A DNA stretch of 64,000 nucleotides, taken from the NCBI GenBank assembly GCA_022842205.1, contig JALHQA010000001.1, positions 310,001 through 374,000 on the forward strand, given 5' to 3'. Shown in pieces: positions 55,520 through 64,000 of the stretch. A program made the position numbers and the translations under genes. The stretch comes from Hyphomicrobiales bacterium. GTDB lineage: Bacteria > Pseudomonadota > Alphaproteobacteria > Rhizobiales > Methylopilaceae. A model generated the notes under the pieces. It was given only the letters and a program-made list of their open reading frames with translations. It ran no database searches and was not told the DNA's origin. Every line of letters starts with the position of its first letter. Position 1 is the stretch's first letter.

Positions 55520-56710
55520 ATGCTTCTCAACCACAGTTCCTTATTGCTGGCCGTCGCTTTTTCGGGCGCGGCGTTGAGCGCAACTCTTCTTGCGAGTTGG
55601 CTCTCATGGCGCAGCGAGAATTTTCTGCTGACATGGGCCATCGGAGCGATCTTCGTCGTTCTGGCGGCATGGGGCTATGGGATCTATGTGCTTGACCCGA
55701 GCCTCTGGCTTGCGATCGGCTTTGCGACCTGCCTCGTCATAGGACTTGCCTTGGCGCATGCCGCGGCCTGGCAGTTCCGCTCGCACCGCTTTCCGCTGCA
55801 GCGGACCCTGCTCGTTGCCTGCATGCTTCTGGCGCCCATGAACGCGGCGTTTCTGCTCGGCTTCGACGCCCTGGGCATGATCCTGGCCAACCTCAATGCC
55901 GCGATCCTGCTGTTTGCGACGGCCGCGGACTATTGGAACGTCCGGCGCGAGGCACCGCTGCCGATCCATGCGCTTGCCGGCCTCTATGGGATCACCGGCG
56001 TCAGCTTCGCGGTCTGCGCGGCGATGATCGCGATCCAGAACCCGCTGGTGCTCGCCGCTCCACCGGAGGGATGGGCCGAGAATATCAACGCCATCGTATC
56101 GCTCATTGCGATCACGAGCATCGGCGCGCTATCGTTGGCGCTGCACCAGTTCCGGCTGGCGATGCGCCATCATTCGGATGCGCACACAGATTCGCTGACC
56201 GGGCTTCTGAACCGCCGCGCCCTGTTCGAGCGCTCTGGCGAACTGGAGGACAAGACGGGCGTCGTTCTGTTCGATCTCGACCATTTCAAACAGGTCAACG
56301 ACGTTCACGGCCATGCCGTGGGCGACAGAGTGCTGCGACAGTTCAGCAAGGTGCTGCGAGACAATCTTCGTCCGACCGACACGGCGGCGCGGCTTGGCGG
56401 CGAGGAGTTCGTTCTTGTGGTGAAGCAGGACAATCCGGGCATCGCGTTCCTGATGGCCGAAGTCGTGCGTACATCTTTCGCGGCGCAGGAGATCGCAACA
56501 CCAAGCGGACGCCTCTGCTGCACGGTGAGCGCGGGAATTGCCACGGCTAGGCACAACGAAACACTTGATGCGGTGCTGCGGCGCGCCGACCGGGCGCTTT
56601 ACCTTGCCAAGAACGAAGGGCGCAACAGCGCGCGCCTCGCCGGCGACGGGCCTATTTCCGCGGACGTCCTGCCGCTTTCAGTGCGCTCCTTAAGGACTGG
56701 CGCGCTTTGA
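55520..56710 (+). CDS. Membrane-bound diguanylate cyclase (GGDEF)
   Basis: A 396-residue inner-membrane protein with about six hydrophobic segments in the first 205 residues (beginning LLAVAFSGAALSATLLASWL) and a GGDEF domain (about 215-380). The active site reads 'RLGGEEFVLVV' and the inhibitory site RxxD is present as RPTD five residues before it, so it probably makes c-di-GMP with product feedback. It is divergent from glgX, and its last 59 bases overlap the 3' end of ligD on the other strand. The 244-base gap to glgX holds no recognisable promoter motif. Confidence 0.93.
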   Translation: MLLNHSSLLLAVAFSGAALSATLLASWLSWRSENFLLTWAIGAIFVVLAAWGYGIYVLDPSLWLAIGFATCLVIGLALAHAAAWQFRSHRFPLQRTLLVACMLLAPMNAAFLLGFDALGMILANLNAAILLFATAADYWNVRREAPLPIHALAGLYGITGVSFAVCAAMIAIQNPLVLAAPPEGWAENINAIVSLIAITSIGALSLALHQFRLAMRHHSDAHTDSLTGLLNRRALFERSGELEDKTGVVLFDLDHFKQVNDVHGHAVGDRVLRQFSKVLRDNLRPTDTAARLGGEEFVLVVKQDNPGIAFLMAEVVRTSFAAQEIATPSGRLCCTVSAGIATARHNETLDAVLRRADRALYLAKNEGRNSARLAGDGPISADVLPLSVRSLRTGAL

Positions 56711-59258
56711 AGAAACCCTCCCACGGGTCATTCTTCAGGGCATCGAGCCGTTTGCGCACATTCGCAACGCTGAAGTGATCGCCCTTCACATCCGGACCGA
56801 GCTCCTTCCACGATAGCGGCACCGCGACCGGCGCGCCTTTGCGCGCGCGCGTCGAATAGGCGGCAATCGCGGTTGCCCCCTGCCCGTTGCGCAGATAATC
56901 GATGAAGACGCGGCCCGTGCGGATCTTCTTCGACATTGTGGAAACGTAACGGCTCGGGCTGTCGCCAGCCATCTGCTCGGCAACAGCCTTGGCGAAGGCC
57001 TTGGCGATATCCCATTCGACCTCGGGCTCGAGCGGCACCACGACATGAAGCCCTTTGCCGCCGGTGGCTTTGACGAAACTTTCGAGTTTCATCTCGGCAA
57101 GCCGCGCGCGAACTTCATGCGCGCCTTCGACCACCTGCAGCCATTCGACGCCGTCGCCGGGGTCGAGATCGAAGATCAGTTGGTCGGGCATGGTCAGCTT
57201 CGGCAGCCGTGCACCCCAGGGATGGATTTCGAGAACACTGGACTGAACGAGCGACACGAGGCCGGAGATGTCCTTGATGGCGAGCATCTTCTCGGTGTCG
57301 CCCGGAACCTCGATCTCCCTTATGCCCGGGCCGAGCCCGGCCCAGGCATGTTTCTGGAAAAAGCATTTCGCACTCGTGCCGGACGGGCAGCGCACGAGCG
57401 ACAACGGCCGGTCGACGATGTGCGGGAGGATCCAGTCCGCAATCGCCTCGTAGAATTCGGCGAGGTCCTGCTTGGTGACGCCGGCGTCTTTCCACAGCAC
57501 GCGCTCGGGATGGCTGAGCGGGACCCCCGCCACGGCGACGCCTTGCTTTGTTTTTGTTTTTGTTTTTGTCCTGACCTTTGCCGGAGCGGGTTTTGTGCCC
57601 GTCCCCGGTGCCGGTTTTGCGATCTCGCGGCCCACCTCCTCCGCCTGCTTGTCTTCCCGCAGACCCTTGAAGCTGGCGTGGCGCAGCGATCCGTCATGGG
57701 TCCAGCCGCGAAATTCGATTTCGGCGACGAGCACGGGCTTTGCCCATCTGACGCCGCGCCGGGCATCGGCGGAGAGCCTTTCGGCGAAAGGCGAGGTGTC
57801 GGACGCGACCTTCTCGATGCGCTTCTTCAGATCCTGCGCGATGGTCCGCGTGAAGCCCGTGCCGACACGGCCGATGTGGATGAGCTTGCCCTTGTCGAAA
57901 TAGCCCATGACGAGGGAACCGACCATGCCGGGCGACACGGTGGACGGCACATAGCCGGCGATGACGAACTCGCCACCCTCGGTGCATTTCAGCTTCAGCC
58001 AGCTGTCGTTACGGCCTGATTTGTAGGGTGCGTCCATGCGCTTGGCGATGATGCCCTCAAGGCCGAGCTTGCAAGCATGCTGCAGCATGGCGGCCGCATC
58101 GGTCTCGAAATGTTCGGACAGATGCACCATCTCGTTCGGTGCCGCGGCCAGCAGCGCCGCCAGGGCTTCCTTGCGCTGAACAAGCGGAAGGGACATCAGG
58201 TCATGCCCGTCGAAATGCAGGAGATCGAAGGCGTAGTATATCGACTTGCCGGACACGAGCTTCCCGCCACGGCCGCCGAGATCCTGCTGCAGCGCCGAGA
58301 AACTCGACACGCCGTTTTCGTCCTCGACCACCGCTTCGCCGTCGATGATCGCGCTTTTGACCGGCAGCGATGCGAGGCCGGAACAGATGTTCGGAAAGCG
58401 TTTCGACCAGTCGAGGCCGTTGCGGGTATAGAGTGTGACCTTGCCCTCTTTCAGATGCGCCTGAAGCCGGTAACCGTCGAACTTGACCTCGTGAATCCAG
58501 CGCCCGCTCGACGGCGGCTTCGCGACCAATGTCGCGAGTTGAGGTTCGATGAATTTGAGGCGGCCCTTTTTCGCCGTCTGTACGATTTTATCGACTGATT
58601 TCGACGGCTTGTTCGGCTTGGCGGCTTTCGGCGTGATCTCGACCGATTTCGATTTGTCGTCGCGGTTCGACTTCCAGACGCGATCCTTGTCGGCGGCGAT
58701 CTCGGGAATGGTGCGGCCGGAGACCGCGGAGCGGTCCATCTCCTCAAGAATGTCGGGCTGCCTGGCCGTGCGCGCCTCCTCGTCGTCGGACTTGATGAGA
58801 AGCCAGGGCTCGGCCTTCTCCCGCGGCTTCTTCTTCATCTTCACGAGATGCCATTTGCCGCGCAGCTTGTCGCCTTGGAGGGTGAATTCGAGATGGCCTT
58901 TCTTCAGGCCCTTGTGCGGATCGCCCTCCGGCGTCCATACCCCCTTGTCCCAGATCATCACGGTGCCGCCGCCATACTGGCCTTCGGGAATGATGCCCTC
59001 GAACTTGTTGTAGTCGATGGGATGGTCCTCGGTCTGGACCGCGAGGCGTTTTTCGGTCGGCACAAGGCTTGGCCCGCGCGTGACCGCCCAGCTTTTCATC
59101 ACGCCGTCGAGTTCGAGCCGGAAGTCGTAGTGCAGCCGCGTCGCATCGTGCTTCTGGATGACGAAGGCATGGCCCTTTTTCGCGCCGCGCTTGGGGCGCG
59201 GCTCGGGCGTCTTGGAAAAATCGCGTCGTTTTTTATAGGCGTCGAGCGGCCGGGGCAT
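56652..59258 (-). CDS. ligD: DNA ligase D (LigD), three-domain non-homologous end joining enzyme
   Basis: A multifunctional enzyme of 868 residues. Domains in order: 3'-phosphoesterase (about 25-160, 'KHDATRLHYDFRLELDG', with His and Asp motif), ATP-dependent ligase (about 230-540, adenylated lysine in 'EVKFDGYRLQAHL' near residue 258, 'IIDGEAVVEDENG'), and a primase-like polymerase (about 590-868, 'LIFDLDPGDGVEWLQV' Asp pair). This is the phosphoesterase-ligase-polymerase order of many rhizobial LigD proteins. It works with Ku to join broken DNA ends. Between ligase and polymerase is a Lys/Thr linker with a short tandem repeat. Confidence 0.96.
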   Translation of the reverse strand: MPRPLDAYKKRRDFSKTPEPRPKRGAKKGHAFVIQKHDATRLHYDFRLELDGVMKSWAVTRGPSLVPTEKRLAVQTEDHPIDYNKFEGIIPEGQYGGGTVMIWDKGVWTPEGDPHKGLKKGHLEFTLQGDKLRGKWHLVKMKKKPREKAEPWLLIKSDDEEARTARQPDILEEMDRSAVSGRTIPEIAADKDRVWKSNRDDKSKSVEITPKAAKPNKPSKSVDKIVQTAKKGRLKFIEPQLATLVAKPPSSGRWIHEVKFDGYRLQAHLKEGKVTLYTRNGLDWSKRFPNICSGLASLPVKSAIIDGEAVVEDENGVSSFSALQQDLGGRGGKLVSGKSIYYAFDLLHFDGHDLMSLPLVQRKEALAALLAAAPNEMVHLSEHFETDAAAMLQHACKLGLEGIIAKRMDAPYKSGRNDSWLKLKCTEGGEFVIAGYVPSTVSPGMVGSLVMGYFDKGKLIHIGRVGTGFTRTIAQDLKKRIEKVASDTSPFAERLSADARRGVRWAKPVLVAEIEFRGWTHDGSLRHASFKGLREDKQAEEVGREIAKPAPGTGTKPAPAKVRTKTKTKTKQGVAVAGVPLSHPERVLWKDAGVTKQDLAEFYEAIADWILPHIVDRPLSLVRCPSGTSAKCFFQKHAWAGLGPGIREIEVPGDTEKMLAIKDISGLVSLVQSSVLEIHPWGARLPKLTMPDQLIFDLDPGDGVEWLQVVEGAHEVRARLAEMKLESFVKATGGKGLHVVVPLEPEVEWDIAKAFAKAVAEQMAGDSPSRYVSTMSKKIRTGRVFIDYLRNGQGATAIAAYSTRARKGAPVAVPLSWKELGPDVKGDHFSVANVRKRLDALKNDPWEGFFKARQSLRSALKAAGRPRK
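57551..57568. repeat. Hexanucleotide tandem repeat in the LigD linker
   Basis: TTTTTG repeated three times, extended by a partial TTTG unit on the left; on the coding strand it encodes the K-T-K-T-K-T linker between ligase and polymerase domains. The six-base unit keeps the frame, so copy number may vary between strains without harm. Confidence 0.75.
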
Positions 59259-59315
59259 GATCCCGACTCAATGCCACGCCCCCCGCAAGGGTTCCAGCAT
59301 GCGTCAATGCGAGGC

Positions 59316-60413
59316 TTAATTGATCGCTACGAGGCCGCGCATGCGGAAACGGCATTCGACCGCCTTCTTGCGCGCAAGCTCGGCGTCGGCCGTGCCGGGC
59401 TCGATGGCCATAAAATGCTCCCAGACCGGAAGAGCGTCCGAGAAACGGCCCGTCTCGTGGAGCAGGAGCGCGAGATTGTACGCCGCGTCGGGATAGTCCC
59501 CGCAGATGGAAAGCGCGCGGCAGTAATGCGTCACCGCGGCGTCCTTGTTGCCGGCCTCTTCCTCGGCAACCGCAAGATTGAACCAGGCTTCGGGGAAGCG
59601 CGGCGCGCGGTCGATGGCTTTTTGCCAGAGAATGCGGGCTTCCGCGCCGCGCCCCTGCGCGTCGAGCACATTGCCGAGATTGAACGCCGTGATGGGATCC
59701 TCGCGGTCGATCTTCATCGCGAGATCGTACAAACGTTCGGCGGCGGCGAGATCGCCGAGAAACTCCGCCTCTTCGGCACATTCCAGAACATCGTCGATGC
59801 GCTCCGGCGGCGCATCGAATGGCAGCGCGAACTGGCCGTCGAGACGGGCCGGCACGCCCTCGATCTCGCGGCAGACAGAGCCGTCATTGCCGACCGTGAG
59901 CCGCACCTCACTCAGCCGCACACCATCGCGCCGCAGCATGACGGCGGCCTCGACCAGCGCCGCGAAATCGCAGCCCTCGCGCATCAGCCGCGCGACTTCC
60001 TTGGCCGAGACGAGATCGCGATAGCTGAAGAAATCATCGACGGGTTCGATGACATCGAACAGCGCGAGCCAGAACAGGAATTCCTCGTGCAGACCGGACA
60101 GCCGCGCGACGTCCTCGGACTTGAGGGTACGCGGTTCCTGCGCCGGCGGCGGCGCGAGGCCGAGGCTGCGCTGGAACGACAATTCGCTGATGAGCGCCGC
60201 ATGATCGGGCATGCGCTCCAGCACGTTGATCATGCGCGAGCCGGACAGCAGCGCATGCGCGGCGCCGGAGCCGATGGCGACCAACGTGACTTTCTTTTCG
60301 ATTCGGGAGTGAAGCCGAGCGCCCGCTCTGGAGACGGCGGCGCCGAGTTCTCTGCGCGTCAAACCATGGACGCGGCCAAGGACAAAGACCGAAGCGTGGT
60401 CGAGGTTATACAT
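59316..60413 (-). CDS. BRCT-like/TPR protein between ligD and ku
   Basis: A 365-residue protein starting at ATG 60413 (GAGG six bases upstream; a GTG at 60425 is an alternative). Residues about 8-65 resemble a BRCT fold ('VFVLGRVHGLTRRELGAAV'), then 'LKSEDVARLSGLHEEFLFWLALFDVI' (a MerR-like recognition helix region near 115-150), and from about 255 four tetratricopeptide repeats ('AITAFNLGNVLDAQGRGAEA', 'PEAWFNLAVAEEEAGNKDAA', 'PDAAYNLALLLHETGRFSDA'). BRCT modules bind phosphopeptides in DNA repair, and the gene lies between ligD and ku on the same strand, so a repair-linked scaffold role is likely, but not proven. Confidence 0.7.
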   Translation of the reverse strand: MYNLDHASVFVLGRVHGLTRRELGAAVSRAGARLHSRIEKKVTLVAIGSGAAHALLSGSRMINVLERMPDHAALISELSFQRSLGLAPPPAQEPRTLKSEDVARLSGLHEEFLFWLALFDVIEPVDDFFSYRDLVSAKEVARLMREGCDFAALVEAAVMLRRDGVRLSEVRLTVGNDGSVCREIEGVPARLDGQFALPFDAPPERIDDVLECAEEAEFLGDLAAAERLYDLAMKIDREDPITAFNLGNVLDAQGRGAEARILWQKAIDRAPRFPEAWFNLAVAEEEAGNKDAAVTHYCRALSICGDYPDAAYNLALLLHETGRFSDALPVWEHFMAIEPGTADAELARKKAVECRFRMRGLVAIN

Positions 60414-60502
60414 CCCCACCCTCACGGACGCCGGATACGAATCAGGTCCGCCGAGTTCGAGTCTCGGGTGAAAAGGTTAAGATTGCGAAACCTTTTTGAG
60501 TT

Positions 60503-61396
60503 TTACCCGGCGGCGCGCCGCTTTGCGGGTTTTTTCGCAACAGTCTTTTTCGCGCCGCGCGTCTTGCTCTTGGCCTTCGCCCGCGCGGGAGCCTTGGAAC
60601 TCTTGGCGGCTTTTCCGCCCTTGTCGGCCTCGATCGATTTGCGCAGCGCATCCATGAGATTGATGACATTGGACGGCCGCTCTTCCTTCGGCGTCTTGAT
60701 TGCGCGGCCTTCCTGCTTGGCAGCCAGCATTTCCTTCAGCGCTTCCTCGTAGCGGTCCTCGAACCTGTCGGGATCGAACTCGCCCTTCTTCTTGTCGATG
60801 ATGTGCTCGGCGAGATCCATCATCTCCTCGGGAATCTTCACGTCCTTGATGTCTTCGAAATAGGCCGTGTCGCTGCGCACTTCGTATTTGTAATTGAGAT
60901 TCTGGACGAGAATGCCCTTGCCGCGCGGCGACAGCGCGACGATGCGCTCGCGCCGGTTCAGCACGAGCGTGCCGATGCCGACGACTTTCTTCTTCCGCAT
61001 CGCCTCGCGAATGACGGCGAAGGCTTCCTCGGCAACCTTGTCGTCCGGCGCGAGATAGTGCGCGCCGTCGACATAGACGGGATCGAGCTGGTCGGCGGGC
61101 ACGAATTGCTGGATGTCGATCGTGTGCGTCGCCTCGATCTGGACCTTCTCGAGATCCTCGTCCTCGACGGTGACGTAGTTGCCCTTGGCGAACTCGTAGC
61201 CGCGAATGCGATCCTCGCGTTCGACGACCTCTTCCGTCTCGGAATCGATCATCTGCTGCTTCAGCCGGTTGCCGGTTTCCCGGTTCAGCATGTTGAAGGA
61301 GATGCGTTCCGAGGCGTTCGACGACGGGAACAGCGCCACCGAACAGGAGACGAGAGACAGCTTCAGATAGCCTTTCCAGGACGCACGCGGGGCCAT
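60503..61396 (-). CDS. ku: Ku protein for non-homologous end joining
   Basis: A 297-residue DNA-end-binding protein that forms a homodimeric ring. The core is conserved from 'MAPRASWKGYLKLSLVSCSVALF' through 'SERISFNMLNRETGNRLKQQ' and 'DIQQFVPADQLDPVYVDGAHYLAPDD' to the helical closing part (residues about 160-225). The C-terminal tail (about 255-297) is lysine/alanine-rich, as in other bacterial Ku proteins with extended tails that help DNA binding. It recruits LigD, encoded 1.2 kb downstream. A GGAAC-N16-CGTT element 34-58 bases upstream indicates general-stress control. Confidence 0.95.
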   Translation of the reverse strand: MAPRASWKGYLKLSLVSCSVALFPSSNASERISFNMLNRETGNRLKQQMIDSETEEVVEREDRIRGYEFAKGNYVTVEDEDLEKVQIEATHTIDIQQFVPADQLDPVYVDGAHYLAPDDKVAEEAFAVIREAMRKKKVVGIGTLVLNRRERIVALSPRGKGILVQNLNYKYEVRSDTAYFEDIKDVKIPEEMMDLAEHIIDKKKGEFDPDRFEDRYEEALKEMLAAKQEGRAIKTPKEERPSNVINLMDALRKSIEADKGGKAAKSSKAPARAKAKSKTRGAKKTVAKKPAKRRAAG

Positions 61397-61429
61397 GAGG
61401 GGTTCCTTAGAGACGCAAGGTTCCTATCC

Positions 61430-61454
61430 AACGGCGAATAATACCGCGGGTTCC
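61430..61454 (-). promoter_or_regulatory. Candidate EcfG (general stress) promoter of ku
   Basis: On the minus strand GGAAC (61454-61450), 16 bases, CGTT (61433-61430), an exact consensus match. The predicted start is near 61423, giving a leader of about 27 bases to the ku ATG at 61396. Confidence 0.62.
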
Positions 61455-61480
61455 ACATCCCCGTCTTGGTTAAAAAGAAA

Positions 61481-61512
61481 AAGCCGGACAGGGCTTTCGC
61501 GCTGTCCGGCTT
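61481..61512 (-). terminator. Terminator after the epimerase-like gene
   Basis: On the minus strand AAGCCGGACAG (61512-61502) pairs perfectly with CTGTCCGGCTT (61491-61481), an 11-bp stem, followed by TTTCTTTTTAA. It lies about 110 bases after the stop at 61622 and just upstream of the ku promoter. Confidence 0.85.
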
Positions 61513-61621
61513 AAGAGAAGACTTCCGCGGCGAGGGGCTGGGGGGCTGAGAAGTCGCCGCGTCGGTCTTGCTGAAATAACGTGTAGCCCCGGCTGCGGTT
61601 CCGGACGCCGAGAAAATAATT

Positions 61622-62512
61622 TCAGCCGCCTTCGCCCTCCGACATCAGCGCCAAAAGACCTTCCCGATATGTGGGATAGAGAAGGTCGACGCCGAGCTCG
61701 GTCTGGATCCGGCGGGCCCTGACGCGCTTGTTTTCCGACCAGAAGGTCTGCGCCATTTCCGAAAGCCCGGCCTCGGCCAGCGGCACGAGCGGCGGCGGCT
61801 CGCGGCCGAGCAGCTTGGCGGCGAAGGCCACGACCTCCTCGCTTGGCGCCGGCTCGTCGTCGGCCAGATTGAACACCGGACCAGCGTTCGGCTTTTTTAC
61901 CGCCGCCGCGAGCACCTGCGCGATATCGTCGACATGAATACGGTTGAACACCTGGCCGGGCTTGGCGATGCGCCGTGCCTCGCCGGCCTTGATGTCGGCC
62001 AGCGGATTTCGCCCGGGACCGTAGATTCCGGACAGCCGGAAAATCTGCACCGCGCGGGTTTCGGTCGCGAGCACGCGCCATGCCTCTTCGGCTTCGGCGC
62101 GGCGCTTGCTGCGCTCGTTCGCCGGCGCAACCGGCGTATCCTCATCGATCCACTTTCCGTGATGATCGCCATAGACGCCGGTCGTGGACAGATAGCCGAT
62201 CCAGGTCAGCGCCTTGTTCGCGCGGAGCAGCGGACGCAGCGCGGCCAGCGCGGGATCGCCCTTCTCGCCCGGCGGGATCGAAACGAGGACATGGCTCGCT
62301 TCGGCTGCCGCGACGACCAGCCCCTGCGACGGCTGGCCGTCGAACTGGAAGGCATCGATGCCGCCGGCGATGAGGCCCGCGCCCTTGTCCATACGCCGCG
62401 TCGTCGCCGCGATCCGGCCGAACAGCGACCGATGGCGCTGCACGAAGCGCGCGGCGCAATAGCCCATGCCCAGAACGAGCAGATAGGGCCGCTCAGAAGT
62501 CGAGGTCGGCAT
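61622..62512 (-). CDS. NAD(P)-dependent epimerase/short-chain dehydrogenase-like protein
   Basis: A cytoplasmic protein of 296 residues with an extended short-chain dehydrogenase fold. The nucleotide loop is atypical, 'LLVLGMGYCAARFVQRH' (GxGxxxA pattern), which suits the YeeZ-like class, with 'LSTTGVYGDHHGKWIDEDTP' holding a Tyr candidate for catalysis and 'QIFRLSGIYGPGRNPLADIK' after it. The substrate is unknown; related proteins act on sugar nucleotides or are reductases. Its start overlaps the end of the glutathione transferase gene by 20 bases, so they are co-transcribed. Confidence 0.85.
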   Translation of the reverse strand: MPTSTSERPYLLVLGMGYCAARFVQRHRSLFGRIAATTRRMDKGAGLIAGGIDAFQFDGQPSQGLVVAAAEASHVLVSIPPGEKGDPALAALRPLLRANKALTWIGYLSTTGVYGDHHGKWIDEDTPVAPANERSKRRAEAEEAWRVLATETRAVQIFRLSGIYGPGRNPLADIKAGEARRIAKPGQVFNRIHVDDIAQVLAAAVKKPNAGPVFNLADDEPAPSEEVVAFAAKLLGREPPPLVPLAEAGLSEMAQTFWSENKRVRARRIQTELGVDLLYPTYREGLLALMSEGEGG

Positions 62513-63173
62513 ATACGGCGGATGGCGGCATGCCCGCGACGCGGTCGGCGATCAGGGGACGGAAACTCGGACGCGACTTGATGCGCGCATACCATTCGCG
62601 CGCCGTCTTGTCCTCGTCCCAAGGGATGTCGCCGAGATAATCGGCGACGGATATATGCGCGGCCGCCATGAGGTCGGCATAGGTCAATACATCCCCCGCG
62701 AGCCAGTTCCGCTGGCGGATGAGAAAGCCGATATAGCGCAAGTGATAGCGGACATTGTTTTTCGCGGCGCGGATGGCCGTGGTGTCGGGCGAGCCGCCGC
62801 CGGAAAACCGCTTGTAGATTTTTTCCTGCACCAGCGGCCCCGCGACCTCCTCGGCGAACTTCTCGCCGAACCACGACATCAGCCGGCGGACCTCGACGCG
62901 CTTCAGGGGATTGTCGGGCAGAAGCCGGCGCTCGCCGAGCGCAAGGCCGCGCGTTTCATCCAGCCATTCGGCGATGACGGTCGCGCCCGGAACCGCCGTG
63001 ACCTGTTCCTCGGACAGGACCGGCGTCGTGCCGGCGGGGTTGAGCGTCAGAAACGCTTCGCGGCGTTCCCACACCCTCTCCTCGATCAGTTCCATCTCCA
63101 TGCCCATCTCGGCCATGACAAGCCGGACAAAGCGGGAGCACGGGCAGAACGGATGATGATGGAGGACCGCCAT
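62493..63173 (-). CDS. Glutathione S-transferase family protein
   Basis: A 226-residue cytoplasmic enzyme with a thioredoxin-like N-terminal domain (about 1-80) opening '[20 protein letters not shown]' with a CPCS motif at residues 10-13, and an all-helical C-terminal domain (about 95-220, '[19 protein letters not shown]' near residue 158). Such CxxC/S-bearing members often conjugate or reduce small electrophiles with glutathione. The ligand is unknown. It starts the two-gene minus-strand operon and is divergent from uppP with a 127-base gap. Confidence 0.9.
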   Translation of the reverse strand: MAVLHHHPFCPCSRFVRLVMAEMGMEMELIEERVWERREAFLTLNPAGTTPVLSEEQVTAVPGATVIAEWLDETRGLALGERRLLPDNPLKRVEVRRLMSWFGEKFAEEVAGPLVQEKIYKRFSGGGSPDTTAIRAAKNNVRYHLRYIGFLIRQRNWLAGDVLTYADLMAAAHISVADYLGDIPWDEDKTAREWYARIKSRPSFRPLIADRVAGMPPSAVYADLDF

Positions 63174-63300
63174 GAACCGCCTGGTTGGAGGGGTGAGAGG
63201 ACCGCGCGACAGGCCGGACAGCGGGTGGCGCGCAGCGGGGCCACCGTATAGAACCCCGCCCGGCCCCGGGCAACAGATTCGGGGTACGGGGGCTTCTCAC

Positions 63301-64000
63301 ATGGATATGAGCCGAATTCTTGACGCGCTGATTCTTGGCGTCGTCGAAGGCGCAACCGAGTTCATCCCGGTGTCCTCGACCGGGCATATCCTTCTAATGG
63401 GCCATTTTCTCGGGTTCGAATCGACCGGAAAGACTTTCGAGGTCCTGATCCAGCTCGGCGCGATCCTGGCCATTCTGTCGGTTTATTTTTCGCGGCTCTG
63501 GAACATCGCCCTCGCTTTGCCCTCCGATCCGGCGGCCCGGCGGTTTGTCATCGGTGTCCTGATCGCCTTCCTGCCGGCGGCGGTGATCGGCGCCTTCGCG
63601 CACGGCTTCATCAAGACCGTGCTGTTCGAAACGCCAGCCGTCGTCTGTGTCGCACTGATCGTCGGCGGCATCATCCTGCTCTGGATCGACCGGATGACCC
63701 TGACCGTGCGCTACACGGACGCCACGAAATTTCCGCTGACGACCTATCTCGCCATCGGCTTCTTCCAGTGTCTGGCGATGATCCCCGGCGTCTCCCGCTC
63801 GGGTTCGACCATTGCCGGCGCGCTGCTGCTGGGCGCGGACAAGCGATCGGCGGCGGAATTCTCGTTCTTCCTCGCCATGCCGACCATGGCCGGCGCCTTC
63901 GCCTACGATCTCTACAAGAACCGCGACGTGCTCTCCGCCGACGACCTTGTCATTACCGCGATCGGCTTTGTCGCGGCGTTCATCATGGCCGTGATCGTCG
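63301..64000 (+). CDS. uppP: Undecaprenyl-diphosphate phosphatase UppP, 5' part
   Basis: The first 233 residues of an integral membrane phosphatase that recycles the lipid carrier undecaprenyl diphosphate for cell-wall and polysaccharide synthesis and gives bacitracin resistance. It opens '[20 protein letters not shown]' followed by '[19 protein letters not shown]', the conserved (E/Q)xxxE and PxSSxGH motifs; '[19 protein letters not shown]' is the second signature (PGxSRSG). The gene runs off the window end with no stop, so the C-terminus is missing. ATG at 63301 is used; ATG two codons later is possible. Confidence 0.95.
   Translation, partial: MDMSRILDALILGVVEGATEFIPVSSTGHILLMGHFLGFESTGKTFEVLIQLGAILAILSVYFSRLWNIALALPSDPAARRFVIGVLIAFLPAAVIGAFAHGFIKTVLFETPAVVCVALIVGGIILLWIDRMTLTVRYTDATKFPLTTYLAIGFFQCLAMIPGVSRSGSTIAGALLLGADKRSAAEFSFFLAMPTMAGAFAYDLYKNRDVLSADDLVITAIGFVAAFIMAVIV

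Noticed and set aside
55276-55641. 122 in-frame codons upstream of glgX
   Set aside because: No family similarity or ribosome site, and it would overlap the start of the divergent diguanylate cyclase gene.
59270-59290. GGAAC-N17-CATT upstream of ligD as a stress promoter
   Set aside because: The -10 box has one mismatch and lies only 12 bases before the start; too weak to list.
60471-60496. AAAAGGTT/AACCTTTT hairpin after ku as a terminator
   Set aside because: Weak A/T stem with no clear T-run after a GC stem; may be real but is not supported enough to list.

Overview
The window is a GC-rich bacterial chromosome segment that reads as an alphaproteobacterium, most likely of the order Hyphomicrobiales (Rhizobiales). 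The evidence is a complete Flp/Tad (Cpa) pilus locus, fused CysN/CysC, a Ku plus LigD end-joining pair, GlgE-pathway glucan genes, a SigF/NrsF pair, and promoter motifs of alphaproteobacterial regulators (GGAAC-N16/17-CGTT of EcfG type and TTAA-N7-TTAA of CtrA type). No rRNA, tRNA, CRISPR array, insertion sequence or prophage was seen.

Layout. 1-7.4 kb: a peptide/microcin-C type ABC importer (two overlapping substrate-binding proteins, YejB, YejE, YejF) with a zinc-type CDF exporter gene inserted between yejE and yejF. 7.4-9.7 kb: a palindromic intergenic repeat, an NlpC/P60 hydrolase and an M17 leucyl aminopeptidase. 9.8-21.1 kb: the tad/cpa pilus island, with lipoprotein TadD, then cpaBCDEF-tadBC on the minus strand, prepilin peptidase CpaA, a 56-residue Flp pilin, and a plus-strand group with a secretin N-domain protein and two TadE-like pseudopilins. 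21.1-31.4 kb: a GGDEF-EAL protein, phosphomannomutase/phosphoglucomutase, a retropepsin-like protease, DUF1194, methylglyoxal synthase, helicase HrpB, a small membrane protein and a chemoreceptor.

31.4-35.2 kb is the most interesting part: a bufferin (gig-type) RiPP metallophore operon, namely DUF2282 precursor, DUF692 maturase, DUF2063 partner and DoxX membrane protein. It is divergent from an ECF sigma factor of the SigF group and its cysteine-bearing membrane anti-sigma factor NrsF. Matching GTAACG-N16-CGNA promoters face both ways between the two units, and a hairpin terminator sits between precursor and maturase. Together these suggest a metal/redox-sensing switch that drives a copper-chelating peptide.

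35.2-43.7 kb: a double cold-shock protein, ribosome rescue factor ArfB, DUF72, a candidate small RNA, a GH3 beta-glucosidase, a BON-domain protein, and CysD/CysNC for sulfate activation. 43.8-55.3 kb: five genes (glgX, malQ, glgE, treS-mak fusion, glgB) that together turn trehalose/maltose into branched alpha-glucan and back. 55.5-61.4 kb: a diguanylate cyclase, then LigD, a BRCT/TPR-like protein and Ku. 61.6-64 kb: an NAD(P)-dependent epimerase-like protein, a glutathione transferase and the start of undecaprenyl-diphosphate phosphatase, cut by the window end.

Regulatory reading. Three correctly oriented intergenic GGAAC-N16/17-CGTT elements (small membrane protein, BON protein, Ku) indicate a general-stress regulon. 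TTAACCAT or TTAA-N7-TTAA elements upstream of tadD, cpaB and the GGDEF-EAL gene suggest cell-cycle (CtrA) control of pili and c-di-GMP. All regulatory calls rest on reading motifs by eye.
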